Numbered from the stretch's first letter, positions 17,330 through 27,173 are shown. The stretch: DNA of 43,636 nucleotides from Candidatus Melainabacteria bacterium (GCA_016212515.1 JACRFZ010000074.1:1-43636), one strand, 5' to 3'. Notes: generated by a model from the letters alone, not told the origin. Made by a program: numbers and translations.

Positions 17330-18304
17330 ATGGACGAAAGCCAGAACATTGAAGAAACCGGGGCCTGTGAACGGACAGGGCAGACAGAGCCGGATAAAAC
17401 CTTAAGCGCCCAGGATGCCGAAGCTCGCTGGACCGAGGCCTGGAAGCAGGTGCAACAATCCCTGGCTCAGGCCAATTTCAACGAAACAGAAAGCCTCTTG
17501 CACATAGTTCTGACTCTGGCCGAAGCACTACCGATGCGAGATAGCCGCCGCGCCCTCAGCCTGGAGACCCTGGCCCAGCTTTACTTCAGCCATGGCAAAT
17601 TTGCGCAGGCCGAACCTCTGGTGAAAAGCATAATCAGTCTGCATGAACGAAACCTGGGCCCGGAGCATCCGGATGTGGGGGTTTATATAAACAATTTAGC
17701 CCTGCTCTATCACCGGCAGAAGAAGCACTACCTGGCGGAATCGGAATACCAGAGATCCATTGCCATACAAACCAAACAACTGGGACTGGACCACCCCCAC
17801 ACCCTCAATGTTCTGAATAACTATGCCGGACTTTTGAGAGAAACGCACCGGCATCAAGCAGCCAAGCAGCTTGAAGAGAAGTACAGATTAAACACAGAGG
17901 AACGCAATCAGAAAAACTCCGCTGCCTATCAGACTTACCGCCCTCTCTCTCAACTGAACACAAGGGAGACCCGCATCCCCCGATACAAACGAGGCACCTA
18001 TAACGTCACTGATGATGCCGAGACCCTGCAAAATATGGCCCTGCCGGACAGGTTCCTGGCGGAGTTCCAGGGCGAATCACTGACCGGCGTGCCTATCATG
18101 CCGGAAACTGCCAGGCACCAGCCTAAGGAACCGATCAAACTGCCGGTGCCGCAAGAGACAGCACCGCCGAGCAACCCACCTATTAAGGGGCCTGAGCCCA
18201 CACCAGCCGGCAAGGAACAGCCCAAAGGCGTTCCCGAGATAAAGGTAGGCAACAAAGGTGAAGGATTGAGGCGACTACTCAATAATCGGGAACCCAATAC
18301 CTGA
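17330..18304 (+). CDS. Tetratricopeptide-repeat protein (kinesin-light-chain type)
   Basis: 324 residues with no signal peptide. From about residue 65 to 185 there are three TPR units of the long, kinesin-light-chain style: LETLAQLYFSHGKFAQAEPL, then NNLALLYHRQKKHYLAESEY, then NNYAGLLRETHRHQAAKQLE. The connectors LGPEHPDVG and LGLDHPHT are characteristic of this subtype. The remaining ~120 residues are Pro/Glu-rich and probably disordered. TPR domains bind other proteins; no partner can be named. The start ATG has only a distant AAGGA about 14 nt upstream. The gene ends 6 bp from the convergent dcd gene. Confidence 0.8.
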   Translation: MDESQNIEETGACERTGQTEPDKTLSAQDAEARWTEAWKQVQQSLAQANFNETESLLHIVLTLAEALPMRDSRRALSLETLAQLYFSHGKFAQAEPLVKSIISLHERNLGPEHPDVGVYINNLALLYHRQKKHYLAESEYQRSIAIQTKQLGLDHPHTLNVLNNYAGLLRETHRHQAAKQLEEKYRLNTEERNQKNSAAYQTYRPLSQLNTRETRIPRYKRGTYNVTDDAETLQNMALPDRFLAEFQGESLTGVPIMPETARHQPKEPIKLPVPQETAPPSNPPIKGPEPTPAGKEQPKGVPEIKVGNKGEGLRRLLNNREPNT

Positions 18305-18310
18305 TCACCC

Positions 18311-18886
18311 TTAAGCGGGGGACTGGGCCTTATTCAGATAGTACTTACTATGAGCGGCCGCCTGCTGACCGTTGTATTTGGCACCGGGCTTTTTGTGATA
18401 GGGCAATTCACAGGGCGCCGTGCGCGTAAAGACCATCTGCCCGATACTCATCCCGGCATGGAGGCGCACCGGTCGGTTACCCACATTCAAGATTTCCAGG
18501 GTAATTTGAGCGGGCGGGTGACTGAAACCGGCGTCGATAAAACCGGCAGTCACATGAACCATGACCCCAAGACGAGCCAGGCTGGATTTTCCGGTTAGCT
18601 GCCCGACAATGTCATCAGGCAAGCAAAGGGCTTCGAGAGTGGCGCCCAGAATGAATTCGTAGGGATTCAACACGATAGACTCTTGCACCGTCTGCTTGAC
18701 TCCGGCAAGAACAGTTTCGGGTGCATAGGGATCGATAATGTCTTCAGAGTCTTCGTGCCAGGAAAAGCGATCGGCCAGCCGCACGTCATAGGAATTAGGC
18801 TGTATCAAGCGCTCTTCGTAAGGCTCGATAATCAAGCGGCCTTTCGCCACTTCCTCTTTGATCTCGTGATCTACAAGTATCGACAT
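18311..18886 (-). CDS. dcd: dCTP deaminase
   Basis: 191 residues, standard family length. It converts dCTP to dUTP, the first step toward dTTP in bacteria using this route; a bifunctional dCTP deaminase/dUTPase variant cannot be excluded by eye. Family hallmarks present are IQPNSYDVRL, GKSSLARLGV (nucleotide-binding Ser/Arg region), VHVTAGFIDAGF and QITLEILN, whose glutamate is the catalytic residue. The start ATG has GAGGG about 8 nt upstream. The gene lies 56 bp downstream of nrdJ on the same strand, so the two likely form a deoxynucleotide-synthesis operon. Confidence 0.95.
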   Translation of the reverse strand: MSILVDHEIKEEVAKGRLIIEPYEERLIQPNSYDVRLADRFSWHEDSEDIIDPYAPETVLAGVKQTVQESIVLNPYEFILGATLEALCLPDDIVGQLTGKSSLARLGVMVHVTAGFIDAGFSHPPAQITLEILNVGNRPVRLHAGMSIGQMVFTRTAPCELPYHKKPGAKYNGQQAAAHSKYYLNKAQSPA

Positions 18887-18942
18887 TGCTCAAATCCCTC
18901 AGGGGCGACGCTTACCCCGGTCAACCCCTGCTTGGGGTGGCG

Positions 18943-21078
18943 TCAACACTTAGTATAACCGCAGGATGAGCACAAACGACAGGCTTCATATTTGAGGAAA
19001 CTCTCAGCTATGCCGCACTGAGGACAGAAGTCGACCTTCGTATATACATCGGACAAACGCAACATAGTAGAAACAGTAACAGTAGCGGCTGCAGGCGAGG
19101 CTGCTGACGGGTTCTGGCAAACCCCTTGGCCGGATTCCTGGGAAGTCACTTCGCAAGCCACCATGGAAATACGCACGCTTTCCGACTGGGGACTAGTCAC
19201 AGTCCCCTTTCGGCCAACAGAAACGGTCTTTTTTCCTGGTTCGGCTTCCTCGACGTGGTGCTCCCGGGCGAGAATGCCAGCACTTTTCTTCAACGGATCG
19301 GTATGGCGAAGGTTGAGCACCTGGCTGCGCCTGGAAGTATCTCGATAGACCGTGATGCCCTTCAGACCCTGTTCGTAGGCCGCCAGAAAAGACTGTTCAA
19401 CCTGAGCTTCCGTGGCCGCAGCCGGGAAGTTTATGGTTTTGGAAACCGCATTGTCGGTATGCCGCTGAAAGGCCGCCTGCATTTTTATGTGCCAGACATA
19501 ATCTATATCGTGAGCACAAACCCAGAGCCGGCGAATGTCTTCCGGCACCTCCGGTATATCGTGTACGGTTCCCAGCTCAGCGATTTTACGCATTAGAGCT
19601 TCGCTGTAGAAACCTCTCTTTTTAGCTTGTTCTTCGAATAAGGGATTGACCTCTATAAGTTCGGTACCGCCCATAACCCGTCGCACGAAAGAAATAGCGA
19701 AAAGAGGCTCGATACCGGATGTGGTGCCGGCAATAATAGATATAGTGCCGGTCGGGGCGATAGTGGTGACGGTTGCATTACGCCTTTTCTGTTGCCGGGC
19801 TCCCCAGACGGAATACGGCCAGTTGGGGAAGTTGCCCCGCTCGTCGGCAAGCGCCGCCGAAGCTTGCGCAGCCCGCTCATCGATAAAGCGCATCAATTGC
19901 TCGGCTCTGCCCACGGCAGCTTCACTGTCGTAAGGCAAACCCATGCGAATCAGCGCTTCGGCAAAGCCCATAATGCCAAGCCCAATGCGCCTGTTGTTGA
20001 GGGTGGCAGCCCGCACAAATTCAAAGGGATAGCAGTTGGCGTCTATAACATCATCAAGAAAGCGCACACAATGGTCAACTACAGAACCAAGGGCATCATA
20101 ATCGAAGTCGGACCCCGCTTCGGCGACAAAGGCGGCTACATTTATGGAACCAAGATTACAGGCGTCGCCCGGTCCCAGAGGTTGCTCACCGCAGGGATTG
20201 GTAGCCTCAATGTCTTCAGTACCGGCAACAGGACGTCCATCAGAATCAAGAGTAAGGAAAACCGGATCGCTCTCATTGATGCGATCAATAAAAACGAGCC
20301 CGGGTTCGCCTGTAGCATGAGCATTTTGGACAATGCGGCGGAAAAGATCTCGGGCCGAAACGGTGCGCACCACATATAAACTGCGGTCAATGGCACTTGA
20401 GTCGTTCTTTCGCTCAGCCTCGAAATACGAGGGGTGAATTAATTCGAAGTCACTGTCTTCTCTGACGGCCTGCATAAAGGTATCGGTAACAGCCACTGAA
20501 ATATTGAAATTATTGAGCTTGTCTGTGTCGCGTTTACAACTGATGAATTCCTCGATGTCGGGATGATCGACACGCAAGATGCCCATATTGGCACCACGCC
20601 TGGTGCCGCCCTGGCGAATTGCTTCTGTAGCAGCATCGTATACGGTCATAAAACTGATTGGCCCGGAAGCTACGCCGGTAGAGCTGGCCACCCGATCGTT
20701 GGCGGGGCGAATGCGCGAGAAAGAGAAACCCGTACCCCCACCGGTTTTGTGGATGAGGGCGGCATTTTTGCAGGTTTCGAAAATACCTTCGAGGTTATCG
20801 GGTACCGGCAGCACAAAGCAGGCGGATAGCTGCCCACCGTTCTTACCGGCATTCATCAAGGTGGGAGAATTGGGCATGAAACGCCGATTGATCATCAAAT
20901 CAAAAAATATTCGGCTGTATTTCTCGACTGCCTCTTCCCCGCCAAATTTTCGCTCACTTGCCGCTACAGCGTCGGCCACCCGGGTGAAGAGGGCGGCCAC
21001 ATCTTCCACAAGACGCCCTTTGTCGTCTTTGAGGAAATATCGCTTCTGAAGAACTTTGAGCGCGTTATCGGAGAACAT
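18943..21078 (-). CDS. nrdJ: Adenosylcobalamin-dependent (class II) ribonucleotide reductase
   Basis: 711 residues. It reduces ribonucleotides to deoxyribonucleotides using a B12-derived radical. The start ATG at 21078 has GGGAGG upstream; a TTG five codons earlier is unlikely. The active-site motif NPCGEQPL is at residues 294-301, holding the Asn, Cys and Glu that run the radical chemistry. GGQLSACFVLPV supplies the first redox cysteine, and the C-terminus has FCPQCG and CRLCSSCGYTKC, a zinc-ribbon/redox tail typical of NrdJ. There is no small NrdB-like radical subunit nearby, as expected for class II. I found no B12-box in the 244 bp upstream. dcd follows. Confidence 0.95.
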   Translation of the reverse strand: MFSDNALKVLQKRYFLKDDKGRLVEDVAALFTRVADAVAASERKFGGEEAVEKYSRIFFDLMINRRFMPNSPTLMNAGKNGGQLSACFVLPVPDNLEGIFETCKNAALIHKTGGGTGFSFSRIRPANDRVASSTGVASGPISFMTVYDAATEAIRQGGTRRGANMGILRVDHPDIEEFISCKRDTDKLNNFNISVAVTDTFMQAVREDSDFELIHPSYFEAERKNDSSAIDRSLYVVRTVSARDLFRRIVQNAHATGEPGLVFIDRINESDPVFLTLDSDGRPVAGTEDIEATNPCGEQPLGPGDACNLGSINVAAFVAEAGSDFDYDALGSVVDHCVRFLDDVIDANCYPFEFVRAATLNNRRIGLGIMGFAEALIRMGLPYDSEAAVGRAEQLMRFIDERAAQASAALADERGNFPNWPYSVWGARQQKRRNATVTTIAPTGTISIIAGTTSGIEPLFAISFVRRVMGGTELIEVNPLFEEQAKKRGFYSEALMRKIAELGTVHDIPEVPEDIRRLWVCAHDIDYVWHIKMQAAFQRHTDNAVSKTINFPAAATEAQVEQSFLAAYEQGLKGITVYRDTSRRSQVLNLRHTDPLKKSAGILAREHHVEEAEPGKKTVSVGRKGTVTSPQSESVRISMVACEVTSQESGQGVCQNPSAASPAAATVTVSTMLRLSDVYTKVDFCPQCGIAESFLKYEACRLCSSCGYTKC

Positions 21079-21322
21079 GCAAACCTCCCGCAATTACTAA
21101 TACTAGCAAGATATGCTTCCCCGGGACTGAATTAAATCTGCCAAGACTACATGGACTGCAAACCATGAGACAATGCAGCCCTGCAGCAGCATGGACCCAC
21201 TGCCTGCCGAACAGCGGTTGAAACAGCTTAAGGCAGCCATAAAACACCGACAACATTGCCTTTCAGCAACGTGGAAGCACTCGAAAATGGTCAATTAAGT
21301 TTTTGAACGTAGAACAATTGTA

Positions 21323-22741
21323 CTACATTTGTATGGTACTTAGCAAATTATTTTTGCAAGGCTCAGGAATGACCGCTCTCACTCGAGTTTGCAGTTCCAC
21401 TTCCAGTATCGGCAGGATTACAAAGTCATTGGCCCCGCACTCAAAAACCTGGCCTCTTTCTTGAGCATCGGCGCACTTCAACAAAAGCAAGATTGGCAAT
21501 TCGCCCCAGAGTGGGTGAGCCCGCAGCATTCGACAAGCCTCGAAACCCGTCAGTCCAGGCAAATCAGCTTCCATCAATACCAGATCGGGCAGGCCTTCAT
21601 TGAGACAACTCATCAGGGAAAGCGCCGAATTTAAAGTTTGAACCTGACACTTACCGGCACCTGGAAAGCCCAGGAGCGCCTGTTCTATTTCTTGCGCCAG
21701 AACAGTTTGCTTGTTGGAAGGAGCGAGCACGGACAACACCTGCAGTGGTTTATCAACGCGGGCCAGCCGTTTCAATGCGGAGCGAACCATAAGCGGCTCG
21801 CTTTCGGTGGAAGCCCCCTCCTCAAAGTTACACTCAATGGACTTCTCCGGTCTGATTTCGGGAGCGGCGCCGCTCTCTAACCCAGTCTTGTCTGGCAAGA
21901 GCTTGGAAGCATGGTGCCTTACGAGATCGTCCACTACATCGCGCATCAAATCAACGAAGACTAAAAGTTCTTCGCGCCAGGAAGCAAGCCATTCCCGGTC
22001 AGCAGCAGAGAGACCATTGAGCCGGTCTTCCAGTTCACCGGCCAAAATCCCCAGCTCACAAAATCCAAGCGAACTGCCCGTGCCCCTGATTTGATGAGCC
22101 CGATTGGCTGCAGTCTCCAGAAGTTCGCTACTTTCTTCCGAACCGAGTCGGCAAATTTCGCCGGCTATCTCATCAATAACCCGGGGCAGGCTGACAACAT
22201 AGTCTCTCGCTAGTTCTTCCAGTATGCGCCGCGTTTCCAGGTCTTCTTCTGCGGCATAGGTTTCCATCCAATCGGCCACTGATGCCTCCACTTTATCAGC
22301 GGCGGCAACGGCCGACGAGAGCGATTCAGCCCCGGGCGAAGAGGGCACGGAGAGCGGGTCGAACTGAGACTGAGGCAATAGCGAGAGAATGGACTCTACC
22401 AGGCGTTCTGCCGCGACTGGTTTTTGCAAAATCAAATCGACGGAGAGCACGTTTCGAACAACTGAAAAGACTTTGCTGTCATAGCCGGACCCCGAGCAAA
22501 AGACAATGGGGATGGCAATGCCATTTTCTTTTAGCTTCTTGATCCAGGAAGCGCCGTCAGACTGCGGCAGCTTGTAGTCGACCATGAGCAAATCAGGTCC
22601 TTCCATCAAGAGCCGCTCACCCTCAATGGTATTGCGCGCCTCTTTGACACTTATACCCTTGGTCGCCAGAGAAGCGGCCACGAATCGACGAAACATGGGG
22701 TCATCATCAACTATAAGAACCGTTCTGGCAGTATCTAGCAT
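21323..22741 (-). CDS. Receiver-Hpt-pseudoreceiver phosphorelay protein
   Basis: 472 residues with no kinase or DNA-binding domain. The N-terminal receiver (about 1-125) is intact: the DDD acidic cluster at the start, phosphoacceptor D55 in LMVDYKLP, Ser in CSGSG and Lys in LQKPV. An Hpt domain follows (about 150-270) with its histidine H216 in AHQIRGTGSSL. A second receiver-like domain (about 320-465) is degenerate: the phosphoacceptor position is E391 (LVLMEADLPG) and the conserved Thr/Ser and Lys are replaced. The protein probably relays phosphate between a kinase and a final regulator. It faces the divergent lone receiver gene at 22948. The start ATG has only a weak ribosome site. Confidence 0.85.
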   Translation of the reverse strand: MLDTARTVLIVDDDPMFRRFVAASLATKGISVKEARNTIEGERLLMEGPDLLMVDYKLPQSDGASWIKKLKENGIAIPIVFCSGSGYDSKVFSVVRNVLSVDLILQKPVAAERLVESILSLLPQSQFDPLSVPSSPGAESLSSAVAAADKVEASVADWMETYAAEEDLETRRILEELARDYVVSLPRVIDEIAGEICRLGSEESSELLETAANRAHQIRGTGSSLGFCELGILAGELEDRLNGLSAADREWLASWREELLVFVDLMRDVVDDLVRHHASKLLPDKTGLESGAAPEIRPEKSIECNFEEGASTESEPLMVRSALKRLARVDKPLQVLSVLAPSNKQTVLAQEIEQALLGFPGAGKCQVQTLNSALSLMSCLNEGLPDLVLMEADLPGLTGFEACRMLRAHPLWGELPILLLLKCADAQERGQVFECGANDFVILPILEVELQTRVRAVIPEPCKNNLLSTIQM

Positions 22742-22947
22742 TAGATTTTCTTACAGGTAAAAAATAGGTTTCGAGAGACTGAAAGAGTACCAGAAGTGCC
22801 TGAAACTCTCTGGATGCCACTTAGATCAGGCCCAGTCTAATCATTCTATTTATAGGGGAAGTTTACCATCACCTGAGCGGGGGATACGGACCTGGGAGTG
22901 AAGGTGGGAACATAGAGATTGCGCCCCATTTGAGGCTGACGAAGAAA

Positions 22948-23334
22948 ATGAAAATCGAAAAGGTCATGATGGTAGATGACGATGCCTCCATCAGAAAGGT
23001 AGCCGAGGTGACCTTGAAACGAGTGGGGAAATGGGAAGTAGCCATGGCCGACTCGGGAGTATCGGCGCTGGCCCTGGTGAATGAATTCAAGCCCGATGTC
23101 ATTTTGCTCGATGTAATGATGCCCGGCATGGACGGACCAACTACCTTCAAAAAATTCAAAGATGCAAGTGGAGATTTCGATACACCAGTAATTTTCATGA
23201 CCGCTAAGGTGCAAAGGCAAGAAATGGAAAGCTATTCCAAACTGGGAGCAGCCGGCGTCATTTCCAAACCCTTCAATCCTATGACACTACCGGATGAAAT
23301 CAGGTCGCTCGTAGACAGAATCAACCGAACTTGA
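22948..23334 (+). CDS. Single-domain response regulator (CheY-like)
   Basis: 128 residues made of one receiver domain with no output domain. The acidic pocket is MVDDD, the phosphoacceptor is D55 in ILLDVMMPG, Thr is in FMTAK and Lys is in SKPFNP, so all functional residues are present. I use the ATG at 22948; a TTG at 22930 would add six residues. It probably works as a shuttle in the phosphorelay encoded around it. The RedB-like gene begins 33 bp downstream on the same strand, making this the first gene of a likely operon of signalling genes. Confidence 0.92.
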   Translation: MKIEKVMMVDDDASIRKVAEVTLKRVGKWEVAMADSGVSALALVNEFKPDVILLDVMMPGMDGPTTFKKFKDASGDFDTPVIFMTAKVQRQEMESYSKLGAAGVISKPFNPMTLPDEIRSLVDRINRT

Positions 23335-23367
23335 AGCGTCGGTTTCGAAGCCGTCCAAAAGGTACAA

Positions 23368-24099
23368 ATGAAACCTGCTCCCAAACACAGTTCCAGCCTG
23401 CTACCGGTAATTCTATGGATTTTGCCAGTGCTTTTGGGTTTCGCTATCTTGCTCGACTACCACACTCGCTCGGGTACCCCCACCAGTCCGCCAGTCGGTT
23501 GGCCGGCCGATAGCCGCCTGCAACCCCAGAGCGGGCGGCAGACCTTGCTGGTATTTCTGCACCCGCAATGCCCCTGTAGCAATGCCACGGTCAGCGAGCT
23601 GAGCCGGTTGCTTCCCCGGCTGCGCGAAACGAAAACCATAGCCTTGCTGGTGGTGCCCCCGGGGGCCAACTCTCAATTTGCCGACACGCCCCTGGCAGAA
23701 CGTTGCCGGAGTATCAAGGGCCTTTCAGTGGAGTTGGACCGCGATGGAGTTGAGGCCCAAAAGTTCAAGGCCGCCACCTCGGGAGAAACGCTTCTCTATG
23801 ACCAGAAAGGACTCTTGAGGTTCTGCGGCGGCATAACTCCCGGCAGAGGTCACGAAGGCGACAGCATCGGCAAGGACAAAATCGAGGCTATCACAAACCG
23901 GCTCGCCGACAAGGAAATGCAAGCGGACGCAGGTGGCTGGTCCGGCAAAGTGAAACCCTACTCTTGCAAAGTCTTCGGTTGTGCCCTCTTGAACGACAGT
24001 AGGCAGATTTCTCAAAATGCCGGCGTGGACCGGAGCACGAGACCCCCAGGCGAGAGCGTCCCCCAAAATGCCAATGGGGAGCAGCGTTTAGCGCAATGA
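23368..24099 (+). CDS. Membrane-anchored thioredoxin-fold protein with CxC motif (RedB-like)
   Basis: 243 residues. One N-terminal transmembrane helix (LLPVILWILPVLLGFAILL, about residues 10-28) anchors an extracytoplasmic domain. The domain begins QTLLVFLHPQCPCSNATVSEL. That is the position of a thioredoxin active site, but with Cys-Pro-Cys instead of the usual CxxC. LLYDQKGLLRFCGG matches the later beta strands of a thioredoxin fold. The last ~60 residues are low complexity. The stop codon overlaps the next ATG (ATGA at 24096-24099), so it is translationally coupled to a membrane sensor gene, suggesting a redox or copper/thiol sensing role for the pair. The function is inferred. Confidence 0.7.
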   Translation: MKPAPKHSSSLLPVILWILPVLLGFAILLDYHTRSGTPTSPPVGWPADSRLQPQSGRQTLLVFLHPQCPCSNATVSELSRLLPRLRETKTIALLVVPPGANSQFADTPLAERCRSIKGLSVELDRDGVEAQKFKAATSGETLLYDQKGLLRFCGGITPGRGHEGDSIGKDKIEAITNRLADKEMQADAGGWSGKVKPYSCKVFGCALLNDSRQISQNAGVDRSTRPPGESVPQNANGEQRLAQ

Positions 24100-24845
24100 C
24101 GAAGACCGCTATCCCACAGATAATAGAGCCGGAAGTAACGAGAAGGACCGACGCACTCTTTCTCGAAATGAAAGACACCGTCTATAAAAGCACCGACAAG
24201 CTATTCGGCATGCTGCTTGTTTGTGAATGGATTGCCGGTCTGGTGACAGCCCTGCTAATCTCTCCGCGGGCCTGGTCAGGCACCCACAGTGACATACACA
24301 TCCATGTCTGGACGGCGTTCATCCTGGGTGCCCTCATCCTGGGCCGCCCCGTCTACCTGGTGCATAGGGACGCCGGCGCAGCCCAGACCAGACAGGCGGT
24401 TGCCATCGGTCAGATGCTCTGGGCCGCCCTCTTGATTCATTTGACGGGAGGGCGCATTGAAAGCCATTTTCTCATCTTCGGTTCCCTGGCCTTTCTCAGT
24501 TTCTACCGAGACAAATCGGTGCTCATAGCCGCTTCCGCCGTAGTAGTCATAGACCATATCCTGAGGGGAATTTTCTTTCCCCTTTCCATCTACGGCGTCG
24601 AAATCATAGAACCATGGCGCTGGCTCGAGCACACCTGGTGGGTCGTCTTCGAAGATTTCTTCTTGTTCAAGCTTATCGATCAAAACATCAGGGAGATGCA
24701 TGAAATAGCCGATAAGCAAGTCGAACTGGTGGAAACCCAGAAGAGCATCGAGGCATTGGTAGAGCTGAAAACCAGACAATTAAGAGAAAGCCAGTTGCGA
24801 ACTTCCGCTGAATACAAAGTTGCGGCAGTGCTTTCGAAAGCCTAG
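24096..24845 (+). pseudogene. N-terminal membrane-sensor part of a hybrid histidine kinase, ended by in-frame TAG
   Basis: 249 residues in ATGA overlap with the RedB-like gene. There are about six hydrophobic helices (roughly residues 36-200) with GGRIESHFLIFGSLAFLSFYRD, a module normally found fused to the N-terminus of hybrid kinases. A coiled coil follows (MHEIADKQVELVETQKSIE to SAEYKVAAVLSK). The frame ends with TAG at 24843-24845 and resumes in the same frame with [10 protein letters not shown], the natural continuation of such proteins into a GAF domain. I therefore read this as the 5' half of one gene interrupted by a nonsense codon. Alternatives are a stable two-subunit split, amber readthrough or a sequencing error. 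Confidence 0.65.
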
Positions 24846-24848
24846 AAT

Positions 24849-27173
24849 TTGAGTGAAGCGGCACCGCAGATATTGACGGCCGTCGTAGAGGGTCTGGCGC
24901 AGCAGGCTCGCTATTCTATTGTCATCAAAGAGTACGAAAGTAGAAGGAGCCTGGGAGCCGAACCACCCCGGGCACAAGTTCAGACCGACACAGAAGACCG
25001 GCTGAAAACCCTGCGCATTTTTTGCCGGAGCAACATGGAAAACCCTTCCGGCATAAGTGATGACCTGATGCTCTGCTGCAGCCATCCCGTCAAATCAAAG
25101 ATGAAAGGCACTTTGCTTGCCTCTCTGGAAATCTATACAGAGTCAGGAATAGAGTTGGATGACGCCGACAGCCAAATGCTTACTTCCATCGCCGGGCAAC
25201 TGGCCGACTTCGTTGAGAAGAGAGGGACGGAATCCGAGAACGCTCACCTCGCTTACCTTGTGCAATCGAGCGGCGACGCTATTATCGGCGTCAACCCGGA
25301 CGGCACTTTGAGTTCGTGGAACAGCGCCGCGGAACAGCTTTTCGGTTACAGTTCCGAGAGCCTCTTCTGTTTTCCGTATACCGAATTGATTCCGGAACAT
25401 CGCCGGGTAGAGCAGCAAAAACTCCTGGAGCAATCTCTTCGAGGGTTACAGCATAGTTCCTTAGACACCGAGATTCTAAACAAAAACGGCAATGCCATTG
25501 ACGTTTCAATTACTATGGCGCCGGTGTTGGACGAGAATCAACACATTCTGGGTTGTTCAGTCAACTTGAGAGAAATCACCGATCGCAAGTTAGCTGAAAA
25601 ACGGGTGGCGGAATTTTATTCGATAGTTTCCCACGAGTTGAGAACACCCCTTACTTCAATTAGAGCTGTTCTGGGACTTATGGAAGGCGATATCGTAGAA
25701 CCCGGCAGCACAGAAGGCAAAGAACTCTTACAGGTAGCCAGAAGCAGTGCCGACCGCCTGATCCGTCTGATCAACGACATGCTGGACTTGAAAAAAATTG
25801 AAGCCGGCAAAATGGATATGGAAATCGAACCGCACGAAAGCAGAGAGCTTGTGGAAAGCTGTCTACGAGCCTTGGACGGCGTGGCCGAGGAAGCTTCCGT
25901 CACCCTCCTGGCTGAGCACGAGGTGGAGGGTGCCATTATGGCGGATCTTGACAAAACCACACAGGTTCTCACAAATCTAGTGTCAAATGCAATCAAGTTC
26001 TCTCCGGCTAGTGAAACAGTTCGGGTGAAAGTAAGCGGCGGCAAAACCCAATCCAATTCCAAATCAGATGGCGAAATGCTCAGGTTCAGTGTCATCGACA
26101 GAGGTCCGGGAATATCGGATAGGGACAAAGAATTGCTATTCGAGAAGTTTCAGCAAATAGATGCCTCCGACAGTCGCGAGAAAGGCGGCACCGGATTGGG
26201 TCTGGCCATCTCCAAGGCCCTGGTCGAATGCCAGAAGGGTGAAATCGGTGTGGAAAGTACGCCGGGACAGGGTAGTTGCTTCTGGTTTCAGATGCCGTTA
26301 GCGCCCGGCACGGCAGTTCCCTCTTCAAAACGCGAATTCCCTCATTTAGCGACGGAACAGGCGCCGCGAACGGTTCTTCTCGTGGAGGACGATCAGGAAC
26401 TGGCTTTAGTTTTGACACAATGCCTGACCAGCGCCGGATACAGGGTTGAACAAGCCTACAATCTGGCCCAGGCCAGAAATTGCCTGAAAGCTCCGGCACC
26501 GAGCATCATTTTGTTGGACATTCGGTTACCTGATGGCAACGGGCTGAGCTTGATCGAAGAAATAAAGGGAGACGAAAAAAACAAAGAAATTCCCATAATC
26601 ATCATCTCAGGAGAATCGGCGCCGGACAACGGGCACCTGGTCGGCGCCAGAGGTAGCAAGACTTCCACGGCCTCTCGTGCAGCCATTCAGAAAGGTTCAG
26701 CCAGGGTGCTGGACTGGTTGAGGAAACCTTTTACGGAAGCGGAATTGACCAGGGCGGTACTGCGAGCCACACGCCCCGCCAGAGGCAAGCGAATTCTCGT
26801 GGTGGACGACGACCCGGGTCTGTGCAGAGTCATTGAAACACAGCTAACTGCCCTGGGTCTGGACTGCGTTATAGCCAATGACGGCATTTCGGCCCTGCGC
26901 CTGGCCAAGGATGAACACCCGGATCTTATTATTCTTGACGTCAACCTGCCCAAATTAAATGCTTTCGAAATTCTAGGCGCTCTCAAGGAAAGCGAGCGAA
27001 AGGCCACCCCCTTGATCATATACACCGGACAAGACCTGAGCCGAGAGCAAAAACAAGATCTGACACTGGGTTTGACCAGACATTTATGCAAGCGCAGTGC
27101 CGGACAGGAAGATCTATTGCAAGCAGTAGAGTCACTTCTTTCAGAGATTGCACCGGAAAGTCCGCCAAATTAA
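24849..27173 (+). CDS. Hybrid histidine kinase, C-terminal part (GAF-PAS-HisKA-HATPase-REC-REC)
   Basis: 774 residues from a TTG directly after the TAG; no Shine-Dalgarno precedes it, so independent translation is doubtful. The order is a short GAF-like region (about 1-120), a PAS domain (about 133-250), HisKA with phosphoacceptor H262 in VSHELRTPL, and an ATPase domain with N-box [16 protein letters not shown] and [10 protein letters not shown]. Two receivers follow, with phosphoacceptors D557 (ILLDIRLP) and D697 (IILDVNLP). The first receiver has an insertion of about 25 residues between its Ser (IISGES) and Lys (LRKPF). All catalytic elements look intact. It shares frame with the upstream membrane part and probably once formed a ~1,025-residue sensor kinase. 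Confidence 0.85.
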   Translation: MSEAAPQILTAVVEGLAQQARYSIVIKEYESRRSLGAEPPRAQVQTDTEDRLKTLRIFCRSNMENPSGISDDLMLCCSHPVKSKMKGTLLASLEIYTESGIELDDADSQMLTSIAGQLADFVEKRGTESENAHLAYLVQSSGDAIIGVNPDGTLSSWNSAAEQLFGYSSESLFCFPYTELIPEHRRVEQQKLLEQSLRGLQHSSLDTEILNKNGNAIDVSITMAPVLDENQHILGCSVNLREITDRKLAEKRVAEFYSIVSHELRTPLTSIRAVLGLMEGDIVEPGSTEGKELLQVARSSADRLIRLINDMLDLKKIEAGKMDMEIEPHESRELVESCLRALDGVAEEASVTLLAEHEVEGAIMADLDKTTQVLTNLVSNAIKFSPASETVRVKVSGGKTQSNSKSDGEMLRFSVIDRGPGISDRDKELLFEKFQQIDASDSREKGGTGLGLAISKALVECQKGEIGVESTPGQGSCFWFQMPLAPGTAVPSSKREFPHLATEQAPRTVLLVEDDQELALVLTQCLTSAGYRVEQAYNLAQARNCLKAPAPSIILLDIRLPDGNGLSLIEEIKGDEKNKEIPIIIISGESAPDNGHLVGARGSKTSTASRAAIQKGSARVLDWLRKPFTEAELTRAVLRATRPARGKRILVVDDDPGLCRVIETQLTALGLDCVIANDGISALRLAKDEHPDLIILDVNLPKLNAFEILGALKESERKATPLIIYTGQDLSREQKQDLTLGLTRHLCKRSAGQEDLLQAVESLLSEIAPESPPN

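Noticed and set aside
18900..18942. ACCCC/GGGGT hairpin between nrdJ and dcd as attenuator
   Set aside because: The stem is short and there is no poly-T tail. The close spacing fits simple co-transcription.
21079..21322. Possible cobalamin riboswitch upstream of nrdJ
   Set aside because: A CCACTG piece occurs, but on the wrong strand and without the B12 box or the other conserved core elements.
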